Positions 29,803-41,745 of a stretch of 64,000 bases of DNA are shown here, piece after piece. Both the position numbers and the translations under genes were made by a program. Position 1 is the stretch's first letter; each line of letters starts with the position of its first letter. This stretch comes from Diploscapter coronatus. Taxonomy: Eukaryota > Nematoda > Chromadorea > Rhabditida > Rhabditidae. The stretch is from NCBI GenBank assembly GCA_964036155.1, contig OZ038423.1, positions 19,607,249-19,671,248 of the forward strand, in the 5' to 3' direction. The notes under the pieces are model-generated. The model saw only the letters and a list, made by a program, of their open reading frames with translations. It ran no database searches and was not told where the DNA came from.

Positions 29803-31608
29803 ATGGTTCTGTGGCAGCGTCTCTCCACCTCCCGTTCCTGTCCCTCTCTGCATCTCCTTCATCCAGTGGCATCTCCCTTTTCTCTCCATTGCAGACAGGC
29901 AGGAACAAGTTCAAAAGACTACTATGACGTGCTTGGAATCAAACCTAATGCCACTGCTAAGGTAATTATTTCTTTTTTTTGAGATAAGCAAAAAATATCA
30001 TTTCGAAGAAAAATTGTTTGAGTTTCGAGGATCAACATTACAAAAAAAATTCTAACGTTATAAACAGTCAAAATTGAATTTTTGAATTGTTTAGAGTGTC
30101 CTAAAATTACGAGGACCACAATTTAAATTTCAATCAGTTTGTTTCGATTTTTGGGTGCATAACTTGCAAAAGAAGTGAGCAACAAATGACATTTCAGGAA
30201 GTGAAAGTGGCGTTCTACAAGAAATCGAAGGAATATCACCCAGATACGAATCCTGACAATGCAGATGAGTCGGCCAGAAAATTCCATCAGGTTTAAATTT
30301 ATTTCCTCTTCTAATTCTATAAGCATTTCCCAGGTGACAGAAGCCTATGAAGTTCTCGGTTCTGATGAAAAACGGAAGTTGTACGACATGAATCGAAAAC
30401 GGACATTCGAGGAAATGAAACACCACAGGTATTTCATTTTATTTATTTACCTCTAAATATAAAACTCCATTTCAGTTCCCCATATGTTCGACCAACAGTG
30501 CATCGACACAATGTGCAATACGAGGATTTGGGTCTCAACTACAAGCAATTCGAATTATTCCAGAAAACTGCCAGGTCGAGATTTTTGAATTAATGTATTT
30601 TATCACGACGTTTCATTTTTATTTCCGAAGAATGACCACTCAAAACTGCATAAATGAAGCAACATTTCATTATCCAGCAGGGATGTACAAAATGATTTGC
30701 ATTAAAATGCGTTAAGAGTTTTTAAAATCACTCGTCCATCTATTTCGAAACTTTCTTCTTGTGGCATACACAGGATACGATTTTGCATCTATCCCAGAAA
30801 GAGTTTTCGAAATGGATGAACGAGTGATTTGTAAAAGAAATTCTTAACGCAAATCATTTTATACACTTCTGCTACACAATAATTAACTCATCATTCGTAA
30901 CAGACTTTATGACATTTAACGATTCAAAGAATGAATTTGACGACTCCTTCAGAATACGCAATGCACTTGGCATTTTTGTACTTTCTCATCATTTATTCTG
31001 TCTCAAGATATCTTTCTTCAACAATAACACATCGTTTAGTCGATAGTCAAATGATTTCAGGCAACGCAGACAGACAACTCAAGCGCAAAACGACCAGAAG
31101 ACGAGAGAATTCTTCGATAAATTCGGTGGACGACCCATCTACAAGAATGAATACGACGAAATGTTTGAAGAGGTAAATTGGCAATGAAGAATTCACAAAT
31201 CAGATGAAGTAAATGTTCAGTTCTTGAGAAGTACTGGAAACAAAGGGAAGAGCGAGGCTGAATTGCTGAAGGAAATCGAAATGGAGAAGAGGCAGCACGC
31301 GGTTCGTTTAGTTTCGTAGTTTCTTTGAAATTTTTGAACGTTGAATTTTGTATCTACGAGGGAAAACGTGATTTTTAATTTATCCAATACAAATTCATCT
31401 TTACAATGCAGCATAAATAATCGAAAATAAAGAAAAACTCAATGAACGAATTCTGTCAATTCAGGCGAAATATCCGGTTCCTGAATTCGAGAGGATAATC
31501 GAAACGAAGCGAAGGCAGGAGAAAATGGAAAATGTCAAACTGCTTCTGGGACTGATTGGTGGATGCATACTTGGAGGAGTCACTCTATATGCAACTAGCG
31601 TCAGATAG
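29803..31608 (+). CDS. Membrane-anchored J-domain (DnaJ) co-chaperone
   Basis: Hsp70 co-chaperone of 260 residues. Exons: 29803-29961, 30198-30290, 30334-30428, 30476-30574, 31061-31172, 31221-31301, 31465-31608. Residues 1-38 are rich in Arg, Ser and His without acids, compatible with a mitochondrial presequence. The J domain (about 42-105) starts KDYYDVLGI, carries the essential HPD at 67-69 and ends with AYEVLGSDEKRKLYDM. The C-terminus has one hydrophobic segment (about 237-258, KLLLGLIGGCILGGVTLY) just before the stop, so it would be tail-anchored. This layout resembles DNAJC4, but I am not sure of that orthology. Only 1 nt separates the upstream 3' splice site from the ATG, and the gene sits in operon spacing behind PRMT7. 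Intron 4 holds a MITE. Confidence 0.85.
30685..30874. mobile_element. MITE in J-protein intron 4, family copy 1
   Basis: About 60-bp inverted termini: GTACAAAATGATTTGC and CACTCGTCCATCTATTTCGAAAC on the left match the reverse complement of the right (ending AAATCATTTTATAC at 30874). The centre includes GGATACGATTTTGCATCTAT. A diverged copy in opposite orientation lies at about 38515-38675. Confidence 0.7.
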
Positions 31609-32026
31609 ATCTGGCAAATTTGCCAATCGTTTATTTCGGAATTTGAGTTTTCAAGTAAAAATTAATTCAACAGGTTTAAAGATTTTAATAGATCTAAAAT
31701 TGTACGAAATGAACGATGATTTCTTTGTCTAGGATTATATTGTGCTCGAACGGTGAGCAATTGTCAACAATATTACGGGTTCGATAGAAATTATATGTCC
31801 AGTAGTTCGTTAGGATAACGATTAGATAGAGCTAATCGATGATTTGATTACTTCATTAGATAAACTATTGCTTTATTTAAAATTTTTAGCTATCAATTTA
31901 GAAGATGACATGCTAATTATAAAATGACAACACAAACAAATTCTTCGAACTTCATAACTAGTTCAAGCTTTATCACAACTCTGAATTCTGGTAGAAAATG
32001 GAAGATGCATGAGATATGACTGTCGG
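31609..32026. other. Convergent spacer, J-protein gene to RidA
   Basis: 418 bp between converging stop codons; AT-rich, with nothing recognisable beyond presumptive 3' UTRs. Confidence 0.6.
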
Positions 32027-33200
32027 TTAGAGGCTGGAGATTTCGCCTGCAACAGCCTCACAGACAATCTCCACGAGTCCGCCACGGGGCAGGGCTGCTG
32101 CCTGAAATAGGAGTATTTAGTACTGCTCAATGTAAACATAATTTTAAAAGAACTGACATGGTCGCTCTTTTATTGAATAACTGACATGAATATGCGATTT
32201 TTAAAGAAAAATCTCGCTATAAGCAATACATCAATATTGGAAAGCTGTGAATGATGAAACACTTTCTTGTATTTGACGAAATTTCGTGCTTAATAGCGAG
32301 GGGAAAAAGAATAGTATGGAAAAGGCCACTTCATCATTTCGTTGTCCTTTCATGTACAAATTTTCGTCAATATTATCTTGCCAAAAATACCTGAAAAATG
32401 AAAGACTAAAGTATAACCTGATATGCAGCTCTGGCGGGGAAATTGCTCTTGAAGTACTCCTTGTAGACGTCGTTCATCTTGGCGAAGTCGTTGATGTCGG
32501 CCAGAAGAACTTGCACTTGGACAACTGCAACAAATGGAAATGATTCGATTCGGATACAATCCAATCCAATCCTTACCATTTTCATACCCGACTCCAGCAG
32601 CCTTGAGGACTTCCCCGATGTTCTTCAAGGACTGGTGTGTCTGCTCCGTAATTCCCCCATCTGGGAACTGGCCCGTCTTCGGATCGATGCCAAGGGAACC
32701 GCTCAGCAGAAGACGGTTGCCGATGCGCACTGCTTGACTGTAGATTTAGTTGTGAAAAGATAAAAGTAAATAGAAATTGGCTGGCAAAAGTTTATACACC
32801 TACTTCGAATCTTTTAATCGATTCGGCAATTTAGAAAAGTAGTTGCATCGTAGCATCGTTGTACGCGAAATAGCATAGGATTTGTTAGTGAACGATTCTC
32901 TTCCTTTGCTATTTCGTATGCAAAAATGCAACTATCGCAGAACTTTTTCAGACTACTATCGAGTTTTCCGAATTTTAATTATAAAAAATTCTCGGAAGAA
33001 AATTATCACCAAATCTCAAAAGAATGCCGAGGGTGAAATTAATTATGCAAGATAAAACTATTTTGTGAAAGATTGTTAAATTTTACACAAATCGGAGTCT
33101 TTTAATGAGGAAAAATAGGTTGAGATTGTAACCTGTATGGTCCGATGGCCTGTGGGGCGTCTGGAGTGTGGATGATCTGTCGCACGACTTTGTCGCTCAT
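32027..33200 (-). CDS. RidA/UK114 family reactive imine deaminase
   Basis: RidA hydrolyses reactive enamine/imine intermediates released by PLP enzymes, protecting them from damage; it is a soluble trimer. Predicted 136 residues (family about 130-137). Exons: 33200-33133, 32737-32577, 32524-32418, 32101-32027. Recognisable stretches are [16 protein letters not shown] at the start, [31 protein letters not shown] and the catalytic-site region NFPARAAYQ near residue 107, whose Arg binds substrate carboxylate. The ATG is 16 nt after a 3' splice site at 33217, suggesting trans-splicing. Intron 1 carries an inverted repeat. Confidence 0.93.
32815..32978. mobile_element. Inverted-repeat element in RidA intron 1
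   Basis: The inner arms GTACGCGAAATAGCATAGGA and (reverse complement) GCATACGAAATAGCAAAGGA match. The outer arms (GATTCGGCAATTTAGAAAAGTAGTTGCAT versus the reverse complement of the right side) also match, with more divergence. It is about 160 bp, non-coding and MITE-like. Confidence 0.55.
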
Positions 33201-33357
33201 TCTCACTGCCGATCTCCTGCAAATCAACAATCAGAACTCGCTTTTCTTACCATATCATTTCATCGCCATTGCAATCGATTCTCTATTAGTCAAAAGAACA
33301 CCAATCTGTTGTTAATCGAATTACGCAAAACTTAAAACGAATTGAGAGGTTAGTGAT

Positions 33358-33600
33358 TCAAAGTCGAATCTGAATTGTTAAAATGAATGAACTGTCGAAC
33401 TTTTCCTGCGGCTCCCCTTCCAATTCATTGCCAATCCTCTCTCCAGAATCTCGCTTTCCAACCAAATTGTGTGTATTTTGTGGAGGCAACAGAGGCATTT
33501 TCTGATCGAATTCGAGGGAATTTGAATGACAGATTAAAACTAGGCAAAATGAGATCTGCAAAAGCATCGTCCAGCAGGGAGTTGACGAGGTTCGGAACAT
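33358..33600 (-). CDS. Candidate small secreted protein or neuropeptide precursor
   Basis: I do not recognise this gene. A single-exon frame of 80 residues begins MFRTSSTPCW and has a second Met at residue 12 followed by a good signal-peptide core (LLQISFCLVLICHSNS). Shortly after comes a stretch ending NTHNLVGKR, i.e. Gly-Lys-Arg, the classic amidation and dibasic cleavage signal, and then an acidic tail (DSGERIGNELEGEPQEKF). Codon use is not obviously different from the surrounding non-coding DNA, and no splice sites support it. It lies 158 bp 5' of the RidA start, on the same strand. It may be a chance frame; an exon could also be missing. Confidence 0.3.
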   Translation of the reverse strand: MFRTSSTPCWTMLLQISFCLVLICHSNSLEFDQKMPLLPPQNTHNLVGKRDSGERIGNELEGEPQEKFDSSFILTIQIRL

Positions 33601-34796
33601 TTTCGAGAGCGAAAATGTGTCCCGAAAAATGAGAGAATGGAAAGTTTATAAAGAGCATCTTATAAAACGGGGTGAATCAGGAATGTTCGTTTGAACTCTG
33701 ACATTTTTCTATTGAAAACGAAAAGGGGGAAACAGGAAAGGAGCAAACGCTCAAACAACAAAGAATATTCACAATCACTTCACTGAACGGAATGATAACT
33801 CACAGCATTTTGGATGGAGGATGAAATCAGCGAGAAGAGGTCAAGGGCAGGAGGGAAATGGAGATGGGAACAAGACGAGGGCAAGATAACGAAGATATGT
33901 TAATTCGGAGGACTGAAATTGAAATCGATGAAATAGAATCTTCGAAATAGTCGAAAATGGCAGGACATAAAATAGAATGGCTCGTACAAGACCAGTCTCT
34001 GCCTGTTTTGTCATCAAATTGAGACGTAAACACGACCGCTGCCCTTCCCTTTCCTTATCTCTCGCTCCTTCGGCAAAACAATAAAACAATCTTTGCGAAT
34101 GGAGCGTCGGCGCAAATACTAAATCGTGAAATAAAAATGTTCTTGAAATACCCCCTTCGGATCGAATTCGAAACGTTTTTATGTTTGACTTGTAAAACAT
34201 CGAATTTCTAGCCAACAAAAATTTATGTAACGGAAATTATAACAATGAAGAAAAAGACAAAAGTGGTTGAAATAGGATAGATGAATGTTGGTGGAATTGC
34301 GGGAATTGCAGAGACAGACTTGTGAAGAACAGCCCAACAAGCAAGCAGCAACCAACCAACTCGTCTCTCGCAAATCTGTCAGTCATTCAGATGTTCATCT
34401 ACATCGGGCCGGCTGCAGGAATCTGCTGGGGAGGAATTGGGATCGGCTGAAAATTCGCTATTTAATTTCCGAAATGAAATAATTTTGAAGACAATTAACA
34501 AGGAGTCATTCGAAATTTTCGCTTATCGGCAACAATGACAAATTATCGAGGAAGGAAGAGCTCAAAAAGAAAGGTTAGCTATCATATGATGAGCCCCGCA
34601 ACTATTGGCCTTCTAGAAACTTGCTCTATTGCTAATTGTTAATGACTGACTCTTCCCTCTCTTCTATTTTCTCATAACAGCAGAAAGGGGAAGTCACTAT
34701 CAACTATTGTTAGTACTCGAGTATGCTCCTAGGGGGAAAGATTTACGTGACGCATGAGTTGTTACTGATTTTTGCACATCCCTTTGTGGTTACATT
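33601..34796. other. Intergenic region upstream of peptide candidate and 3' of RPS3
   Basis: About 1.2 kb, A/G-rich on the + strand at 33720-34000. The 33841-34218 frame on the - strand is open but looks like translated non-coding sequence. I see no repeat or RNA gene. Confidence 0.5.
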
Positions 34797-36630
34797 TTAG
34801 ACATCTAGAAAGCATACCCTCTCTTGCTTGTGTTCGGAGCGAGGCTCGGTGGGGTTGACTTCGTTATCGGGATCGTGGATCTGCACGTGGTCGGGCAGGG
34901 CGATCTTGGGTCCGTTCTGGCCACGCGGGTCGTGCGGCAGCATGATCTTCACCTTGATACCGATCACTCCTGAAAGTACACATCTCATCATTAATGAAAA
35001 GAGCTAGGGTCGAGTCGTTGAATTTGGATAATTTGATTGACTCAGACATCCAAGGAAGATTGCCCATCCTTTCCGAAGCAATAGATCAGGGAAAGCTGCG
35101 CAGGAATACATCATCATGGTCAATCATTTTCCAGCTTTATTTAAGACACATTTTGATTTGATTACACTCAGCGTTGTACAAATTCATCTTTGTATTAGAA
35201 ATTTGTTCGCCTTTGAAACTTGAATACTTGATCACTTTTTATTCGTACAACCTCAGATTATCAACGACTTGAAATATAACTTGCCCTGTCTGAGCTGAAC
35301 GTGTCGGACAGCAGTCTGGATGTAGTCATTGACTGGGTTGCCCGAGTGGATCATCAGGCCGTCCACGAACTTCATCGCCTTGGCTCTCTGGCCACGGAGC
35401 TTGCCGGACACAACCACCTGCACAACCAAAGGTAATAAATGTCTTCGTCTATTCAATTACCTCGCATCCCTGAGCGTTGGACTCCATGATGAATCTGAGG
35501 ACTCCGTAGCAGGCACGACGAACGGCCAGACCGCCCACCAGCTTGTAGCGGAGCGACTCGCACTGCGCCACTGCGCACAGACCGCGATTCGATACCTTTT
35601 CTGCGTAGAGCTCCACAGAGCCGTCCGCGAAGCCGAAACGCTTCTGCACAACCGAAGTCAGCTCCTGGAAGATAAAGAATAAGATCTTCCAGGTATCAAG
35701 ATATTCAAAACCATAAATTCTTATAAGAATTCTTCACAACATTTCCTGTTGTTGACCAGGGAAATTTCAAGTATCAGCCCCCGATTTGACTGATTTGTTC
35801 ATCAGAGGGGTGTAGTTCGTGACCGCCCTGGTCTTGGAAATCCCGAAGATCGCTTTTATGTAGCGGAGATAAAATCACAAATTTGAACATGATTTCTCTA
35901 AAGTGTTTCTCCACTATAAGGGCCTTTGGAGCTTCAAAGGCCAGGGCGGTCGCTATTGCACTTTTTGAATTCAGAATCGTGATCAGCGTCATGAAAAACC
36001 CTCATGGTCAAAATAGCCAAATCACAGGCAGACACAAACAATTTTTCTTGTGAGAGCTCAGTGATTTTTCAATAATTCAATTTTACTGTACCTTGATGCG
36101 ACGACCGCGTTCTCCCAAGACGGACTGAGTGCGAGTGGCCATGATGATGACCTCTGCACGGGCGGGAGTGCTGCGCACCTGCAACCAATCCGAGTATTTA
36201 TCCCCTAGTCTTTGTCTAATATTAACGCGCAAAAACTCATTCGAGCATATAGGGGCATGCAAGCGCTTGAAGTTTCCTTGTATCCTGCGACAAAATCGAG
36301 TATCTTATGGAAAAAAAAAATCGTCTTCTCTAGTCGCTCTCCCTTTCCTGATGGCCGCCTTTTTCCGCGTTACTAATATTGTCAAAACTTATCAGAAAGT
36401 CGAGCCCGTGGGAAAAGTACAACTTTTGACAGAAATTTTTTTTATCCCTCAATATTACGATTTTTGAGGATGGTACTTTTGAAAACATGTATTGTAGTTC
36501 TTCCTACCTCGACTCCAGAATATCCATCCTCGGCCAGCTCCTTCATGAGGAAGTTGTTGAGTTCGGCCTTGAAGATGCCATTCTGCACGGCCTTCTTCTT
36601 CTTCGTGATCGTCTGCTGATTCACAGCCAT
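34797..36630 (-). CDS. rps-3: 40S ribosomal protein S3
   Basis: Small-subunit ribosomal protein at the mRNA entry site, also with DNA-repair lyase activity in other animals; 239 residues (human 243). Exons: 36630-36508, 36178-36092, 35664-35461, 35417-35285, 34969-34797. The sequence tracks RPS3 throughout, with a KH-domain region around [16 protein letters not shown], then [39 protein letters not shown] and [15 protein letters not shown]. The intron between exons 4 and 5 begins GCAAGT (35284 downward). The GC donor is required, because it restores the conserved RQG-VIGIKV junction. The first nine residues differ from other RPS3 (MAVNQQTIT), and the C-terminus ends [12 protein letters not shown]. 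The mRNA leader would be 21 nt after an acceptor at 36652. Confidence 0.96.
35785..35990. mobile_element. MITE-like element in RPS3 intron 2
   Basis: The left segment GACCGCCCTGGTCTTGGAAATCCC is inverted relative to the right segment GGGCCTTTGGAGCTTCAAAGGCCAGGGCGGTCGC, within the 427-bp intron. Fragments (CCCGATTTGACTGATTT and GACGCTGATCAC) recur near 59330-59400 in the RPA34-like gene, suggesting a family. Confidence 0.55.
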
Positions 36631-37462
36631 CCCGCGTTCAAGAACACTGATCTGCAAATGAGAAGAATTGAACCTAGTTTACCAATTCAAAAATTGAAAC
36701 ATCGAGACGCGAAAGCGAGGATAAATATAAAAAAGAAATCACGAATGAAGAGATAAAAATTGAGTCTGGAAAAATGACGAATGGCAGATTTATCGGGGTT
36801 TAAAATAAAATCGCTCGAAATATCTACCCCAGAGAATTTCGAAATTTCTGAATCGATTCTGGATAATCTATTGAATTAGTTACTCAAAAATGTTGAAGAA
36901 GCAAGTTTCTGATAGAAGCCAGGTCTGAGAATTTTGGCACCAAAATCAATAAAAATTCTGCGAAAGTTCGACGATTTTCAGTTTTTACATCGAAAAAAAT
37001 TGTAGGCGAGAGTTTAGATAGTTTGTGGATGGGTGATTATCGATAATCAGCCCTTAAGAGATGAGAATATTGACAAAGAAAATATAAATTCAATAAATAG
37101 AAAATCGATGAGGATGTCTCAATATTTTGATAGAAGACTTGATATTTCGTGAGAAATCGATGCACGGAGATTTAGGTTGATTTTCTGACAGATTAGGATA
37201 TCAAAAATTCAGAGGAAAAGCTGAAAACCCGCAAAATATAGGGAAGAAATGTCAAAATGGCCTAAACGAGACTACGGTAGCTGGTGATTGGCGATGGCGC
37301 ACTGACTCGATTGGTGCAGCAGAGACCATGGGCGAGAGGAAAAGTGTACTCCCACTTGCACCCTTTCATCAATCTTCATCCGATTATCGTTCATTTCCGA
37401 TTTTTTCTTGATATTTTCTCGAATTTGTTGATTTTTCGATTGAACTATTGATTCGAGGGAGA
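36631..37462. promoter_or_regulatory. Divergent intergenic region, RPS3 / synergin-like gene
   Basis: 832 bp lies between the two start codons. The 36652 splice acceptor serves the RPS3 leader. No coding sequence is seen. The segment 36770-37240 is simple AT-rich DNA with many GAAAAT and TCGA runs. Confidence 0.5.
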
Positions 37463-40400
37463 ATGAACAGTAGCAGCAGCAGCCAATTCGCGGGAATCGG
37501 CTACAGAGGGCAGAGTCAGATCGTGGATGAAGTCATGCGTAGTGGGAACATTCCGGTTGCAGGGCCGGGCAAGAATGGCGAGGATTTTTTTATTTTAAAA
37601 GAAAAATTAAATCTAGAATAATGTTCTATGAGTGATCATATCGAGAAAAGAGAACTTGTTAGTTTTTTCAAGTGTTATCGATTGGGTTTATCAATATTGA
37701 GTGTAAAAAAGCATCCTTGAACTTGTGAAAGTGGCCTTAATTTTATTTCAACAAAACTCATACAAATAATTAGTTGAATGATTTCAGGAATGATGAGCGG
37801 CGGAGGCGGCCTGCTGCCCCCAGCTTTGTTGGACGAGAATCGAGTTCCTAAGTTCTACAAGGATGCCATTTCTGCTTGTGGAGCTACCACTCCAAATCTA
37901 CTCCCCAATACTGCACTTGGTTAGCTTGCTTTACTAACTTTAGTTTTTTTATAGGTAAAAATAACGGCTCTTATTTTTGTCACAATGCACTTAAGAAACT
38001 AGCTGTCAACCTGCTAAATTATGAAAGTTGTTTTTAGTTTACAATTTGATGGTGACTTCTGGTCTGCCTCGACCTGTTCTATCGTACATCTGGTCAGCAG
38101 CCAATCGAACTCTGCCCGGTCAATTGACTCGGCCTGAATTCTTCTCCTGTCTCGCACTCATTGCTCTCGCTCAGAAGGTAGATTTTTTAAAATTACTTTT
38201 GAATAGTAGTTTTGCAATTATTTTTGTGATGATAGGAAGAGTGTATCCCAGTAGAATTTTCTTTTTATCAAATGCGAATCTTTATTATTTCAAAAGCCTC
38301 GTTTTGTCTATTACTTACCATAGACGAGCGCTATGATTTTCGTAAAAATTCGTGGATTAAAAAACCGTATACCCATCTTTAAAGGAAACTTCTTTTGTAG
38401 CACATGTGAGCCACAATTCTACATCTATTCAGAACATTGCTCTTTAAAACAAATTAATTGACGATTTTTAAGAAAATTCCGAACAAAAATTCAAACAAAA
38501 TCTTCAATTTCGTTCTGATTGTTTAAAAATCATTTGTCCATTTTTCATGTAGTTCTTTCTGAAATAGATGCAAAACTATATCCTATGTATGCTACAATTA
38601 GAACTTTGAAAAGTCGCTGAACAGACAATTTAGAAAAGAACATTTAGAACGCATTTTAACGATAATCATAACATTCGCCCTTCTTGTTTACTCTCTATTA
38701 CTTGGATTTTCTAGGAATGATGTTCCTTTTGCAGGGCGAATCTCTGGCAGCCCTCTCGACGATGGACAGTCTGCCGATTCCTCATTTCAGTGCCGTGCAG
38801 CTTCCAGCAGTTCAGCTCCAACCCCAGAAGCAGCCCTCGATTCCTGTCCTCTCCCCTCCCTCGTCCACGCCTCAGCAGCAAACTCAGTCAAGGGCTTCTG
38901 CATTCATTCCCTCTTCTCTGCTCATGTTCAAGCGAAGCAGCAACAAGCAGTCAAAGGTTCGTTCGTTCGTTTGCTTTTTATTTCGTTTTTCACTCATCTT
39001 TTCGCACCTGATGATCGGAAAATTTGAATGGTAGAAACAGCTTCTTAAAAACTATTTCATTGGAATATTTTGTTGTGTGAGACGATATTATTGCTTGTTA
39101 CTCTAAAAATCTAGCTATTAGGAGAAATTGCACCTTTTCAAATCATCATAACGAGAAAAAGAGCATCTTCTAGGAATTAATCGGTGACGTGGTGTCTCCT
39201 TCAAACAGCTCGCCTACAAAATCACAAAAGTCCTCTCCCACAACATCGACAGCTCCTTCGACTTCTGCAGCGAATGATCTGATTGGAATCGATTGGGGCA
39301 AGCCTGTCACTCCAACTAAAGAGCAGGAGAAATCGCCTCAAATGGCTGCAAGTGAACAAACGAAGGAAGGTGAGAAGGAAGAATGTAAGAATGTGGATGA
39401 AGCGACACTCGAGTGCTGGAGACAGGCCATCGGGGCTGTCGCTGAACTGTATGCTGTAAGTTTATTTTCTTCTAGACTAAACTAAAAAGTTTCTTTATTT
39501 CCAGGAAGCAACTGCAATATTTTTGAATGCAAGCGACGGTGCCCTGGAAGAACTAGCACAGACGGAGAAGGGCGCTATTTATTTCAGGTAGAATATTATT
39601 TTCTCTTCATAAAATTATGGTTTATCATCTTGTCAATTGAATAAAATCTACTAGCTGCTAGTGGGTGTTATTCAAAACATTTACCTGTTTGAAATTAGAT
39701 ACTGTCTTGTTTAGGAGAAGGTTCCGTAGTCAGATAACGAGCAAATTCTATGCATTTTGAGCCAAATTTAGATAAGAAGATTGCATATGCCAATTTCTTA
39801 TGATAGTGAGGTAGTGGTAATAAAGAAGTTTAAAAACCCGAAAGAAAGGACTCACAAAAATTCGGATTTTCAACCGGCTATCCCACATCTACGACAAAAG
39901 TGCGCATTGCTCTTCCTTTCTCATGAAATTTAGTCGTCAATTTTAGCGCATTAGTAAAGCTTCCAAATCTTTTTCTTGGCTACTATTGTTACTATTACCT
40001 ATGCCAATAATACTACCGAAAAATGATCATATCACAAGTCGTATAATGCACCAATGCAATTTGTACGAATTGGGAAATCTTCTCAAAACCAAGACAGTAT
40101 CTTGATTTCATAATTCCTACCAATTTAATGATGTTCGTGCTTGAAAGAAGCAGAAAATTATTCTCGCCTCATCTACCTAGATGTATTTTAACATTTACTC
40201 ATTTTCTATTTTTTCTTTTCAGATGCCTTGAGAGTGCTTATCAAATCGCAAGAAGGATAGAACAATCAGCAGGAGAAATGACGCTGAAGAAGGACTCGAG
40301 ACTGGCTGATGGATTGGATCGAATTGAGAAGGCGCACAGACGATTCCGCAAAGTGATTGATGAGATAAACGAGGAAGAAGACCGTTTGGATCAGCAGAAT

Positions 40401-41018
40401 TCCATCTATTTCGGAAGGTAAAATTTATGCAATCCCACAAATCAGGCATGCTGTATTTTTAAAAACAATTTAATGATAACTTTTAATAATACCGAGAAGT
40501 TTTAAATTTGTGGTTATTATCGAATTTCGACTACCTGATGAAAATAAAAAATGCACATTTTTACACGCGAAAATAATAAAGTGCAATGCGCACTTATTCG
40601 TTTTGTGCTTTAAAAATGCGTTGTTTTCATTTTTATCGAGTAATCGGACGTCGAAAACCATTTCCAACAGTACTCAAAATGGCATATTACGGCAGTTTGT
40701 ATGCCTTTGCATTCGTTCTTAAAATTCTGGGTGTATATTGTTGCACATCAGAAATTTTTGTGCGCAAAGACCGTTTCCTAAATTTTTCTTAAAAGCTGTT
40801 GAAAAATTGTTAGCATTTTCAAAGTCTGAATTTTAAGGTTTTTGTTTTTATTTTTAGACAGCATCTTATAGTCTTATTTCAGAAAATGCGGAATCTGTAG
40901 TTGCGACGCGTCATCAAACATGACCGAGTACGGAGGCCGTGTTTTCCATTCAAATTGCAGCAATTTGTGGGTGAATCGAGTCAGTTCTATTCTGCCAAAT
41001 CTTCACTTTTCCATGTAA
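37463..41018 (+). CDS. Gamma-synergin-like EH-domain protein
   Basis: Predicted clathrin/AP-1 accessory protein of 431 residues. Exons: 37463-37568 (or an earlier donor), 37788-37919, 38038-38177, 38735-38956, 39174-39455, 39505-39587, 40223-40417, 40883-41018. An EH domain (about 48-125) has LLPNTALVYNLMVTSGLPR, VLSYIWSAANRT and LTRPEFFSCLALIALAQK. A Pro/Gln-rich linker is followed by an acidic stretch with DLIGIDWGKP, a coiled region (about 320-385) and a C-terminal CGICSC...HSNC Cys motif ending ILPNLHFSM. That combination points to synergin gamma (SYNRG) more than to Eps15. It is much shorter than the vertebrate protein, lacking most of the middle. Intron 1 could use a GC donor at 37569 or GT donors at 37540 or 37543; all keep phase. 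Confidence 0.75.
38515..38675. mobile_element. MITE in synergin-like intron 3, family copy 2
   Basis: GATGCAAAACTATATCCTATGT and AACGCATTTTAACGATAATC align, in order, with the reverse complement of the element at 30685-30874 (GATGCAAAATCGTATCCTGTGT, AACGCATTTTAATGCAAATC). It is a diverged copy in opposite orientation. Confidence 0.6.
39683..40105. mobile_element. Inverted-repeat element in synergin-like intron 6
   Basis: GAAATTAGATACTGTCTTG on the left and CAAGACAGTATCTTGATTTC on the right form about 25-bp inverted ends enclosing roughly 420 bp. The interior shows no open frame. This explains most of the unusually long 635-bp intron. Confidence 0.5.
40495..40655. mobile_element. MITE in synergin-like intron 7, family copy 1
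   Basis: The left arm (GACTACCTGATGAAAATAAAAAATGC...AATAAAGTGC) is inverted relative to the right arm (...CATTTTTATCGAGTAATCGGACGTCG). A similar left half, CGATTACTTGATGAAAACG with AAATAAGTGCATTCGG, is at 56070-56165, in the same orientation. Confidence 0.55.
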
Positions 41019-41208
41019 TATTCCATTCCTTCAACTAATTATGTACAAATTGCAAATGACTCTTAATCAAAAATCATAATTTCCAAAATTCGAAATTCAC
41101 TTTAATTCTGCTTTCTCATATTTCGAGGTATTACATAATTCGAAACAGGTTGTGCTACTCGTATCTTTATCATTTCTAAACAAATTAATCAAGAGTGCTA
41201 ATAATATA

Positions 41209-41726
41209 CAGGATGTTTATTCATAATTTTCCCATTTATTTTTTGAGTAACTTTCTTTCTTAAAAAGATATTTTCGAAAACCGTCAACAGGTATCAAATT
41301 AGGTGAGTGGGAGAAATGTGAAAATGTATGGTTTTACCCCTTTTCTTTTTATGAATAGCTGGGCATATCGTGGCGAGGTAAATTTCCTAAGCTTTTCCTT
41401 AACATTAAGTCTGCGGTTTTCGGTTATAGCTTGCTTCGAATCAACGCAAACCAAAACGGTTTTCAGATTCGGAATCAGCACAAAATTCTGCATATTTCGC
41501 ACACCCCATTTAACCAAAAATCATGAAATAAAATTTCTATTTTTTGCGGCTAAACTCAGAAATGATGCCGCCATCTGTATGTCCAGGACCACCCATAAAA
41601 GAAGAAGGGGTAAACCATGCATTTTCATATTTCCCTCAGTCACCTAAATGGATATCCGTTGACCGTTTTCGATAATATTTTTAAAGAAAGTGATTAAAAA
41701 TAGGTAAATTATGAGTGAATGCCCGG
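41209..41726. mobile_element. Non-autonomous DNA transposon with about 150-bp terminal inverted repeats
   Basis: Left arm 41209-41360 and right arm 41580-41726 are reverse complements with scattered mismatches, sharing CATAATTT, CGAAAAC, GTCAAC, TTAGGTGA and GAAAATG.ATGGTTT. The ends CAGGATGTTTATTCA / TGAATGCCCGG are flanked by TA on each side, so it is a likely Tc1/mariner-type derivative. At 518 bp it is the largest such element seen here. No transposase frame survives. Confidence 0.75.
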
Positions 41727-41745
41727 TAGATTAAGATTAATTTCC

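Noticed and set aside
35329..35682. 117-residue + strand frame
   Set aside because: Antisense to RPS3 exons 3 and 4; an artefact of GC-rich codons in a highly expressed gene.
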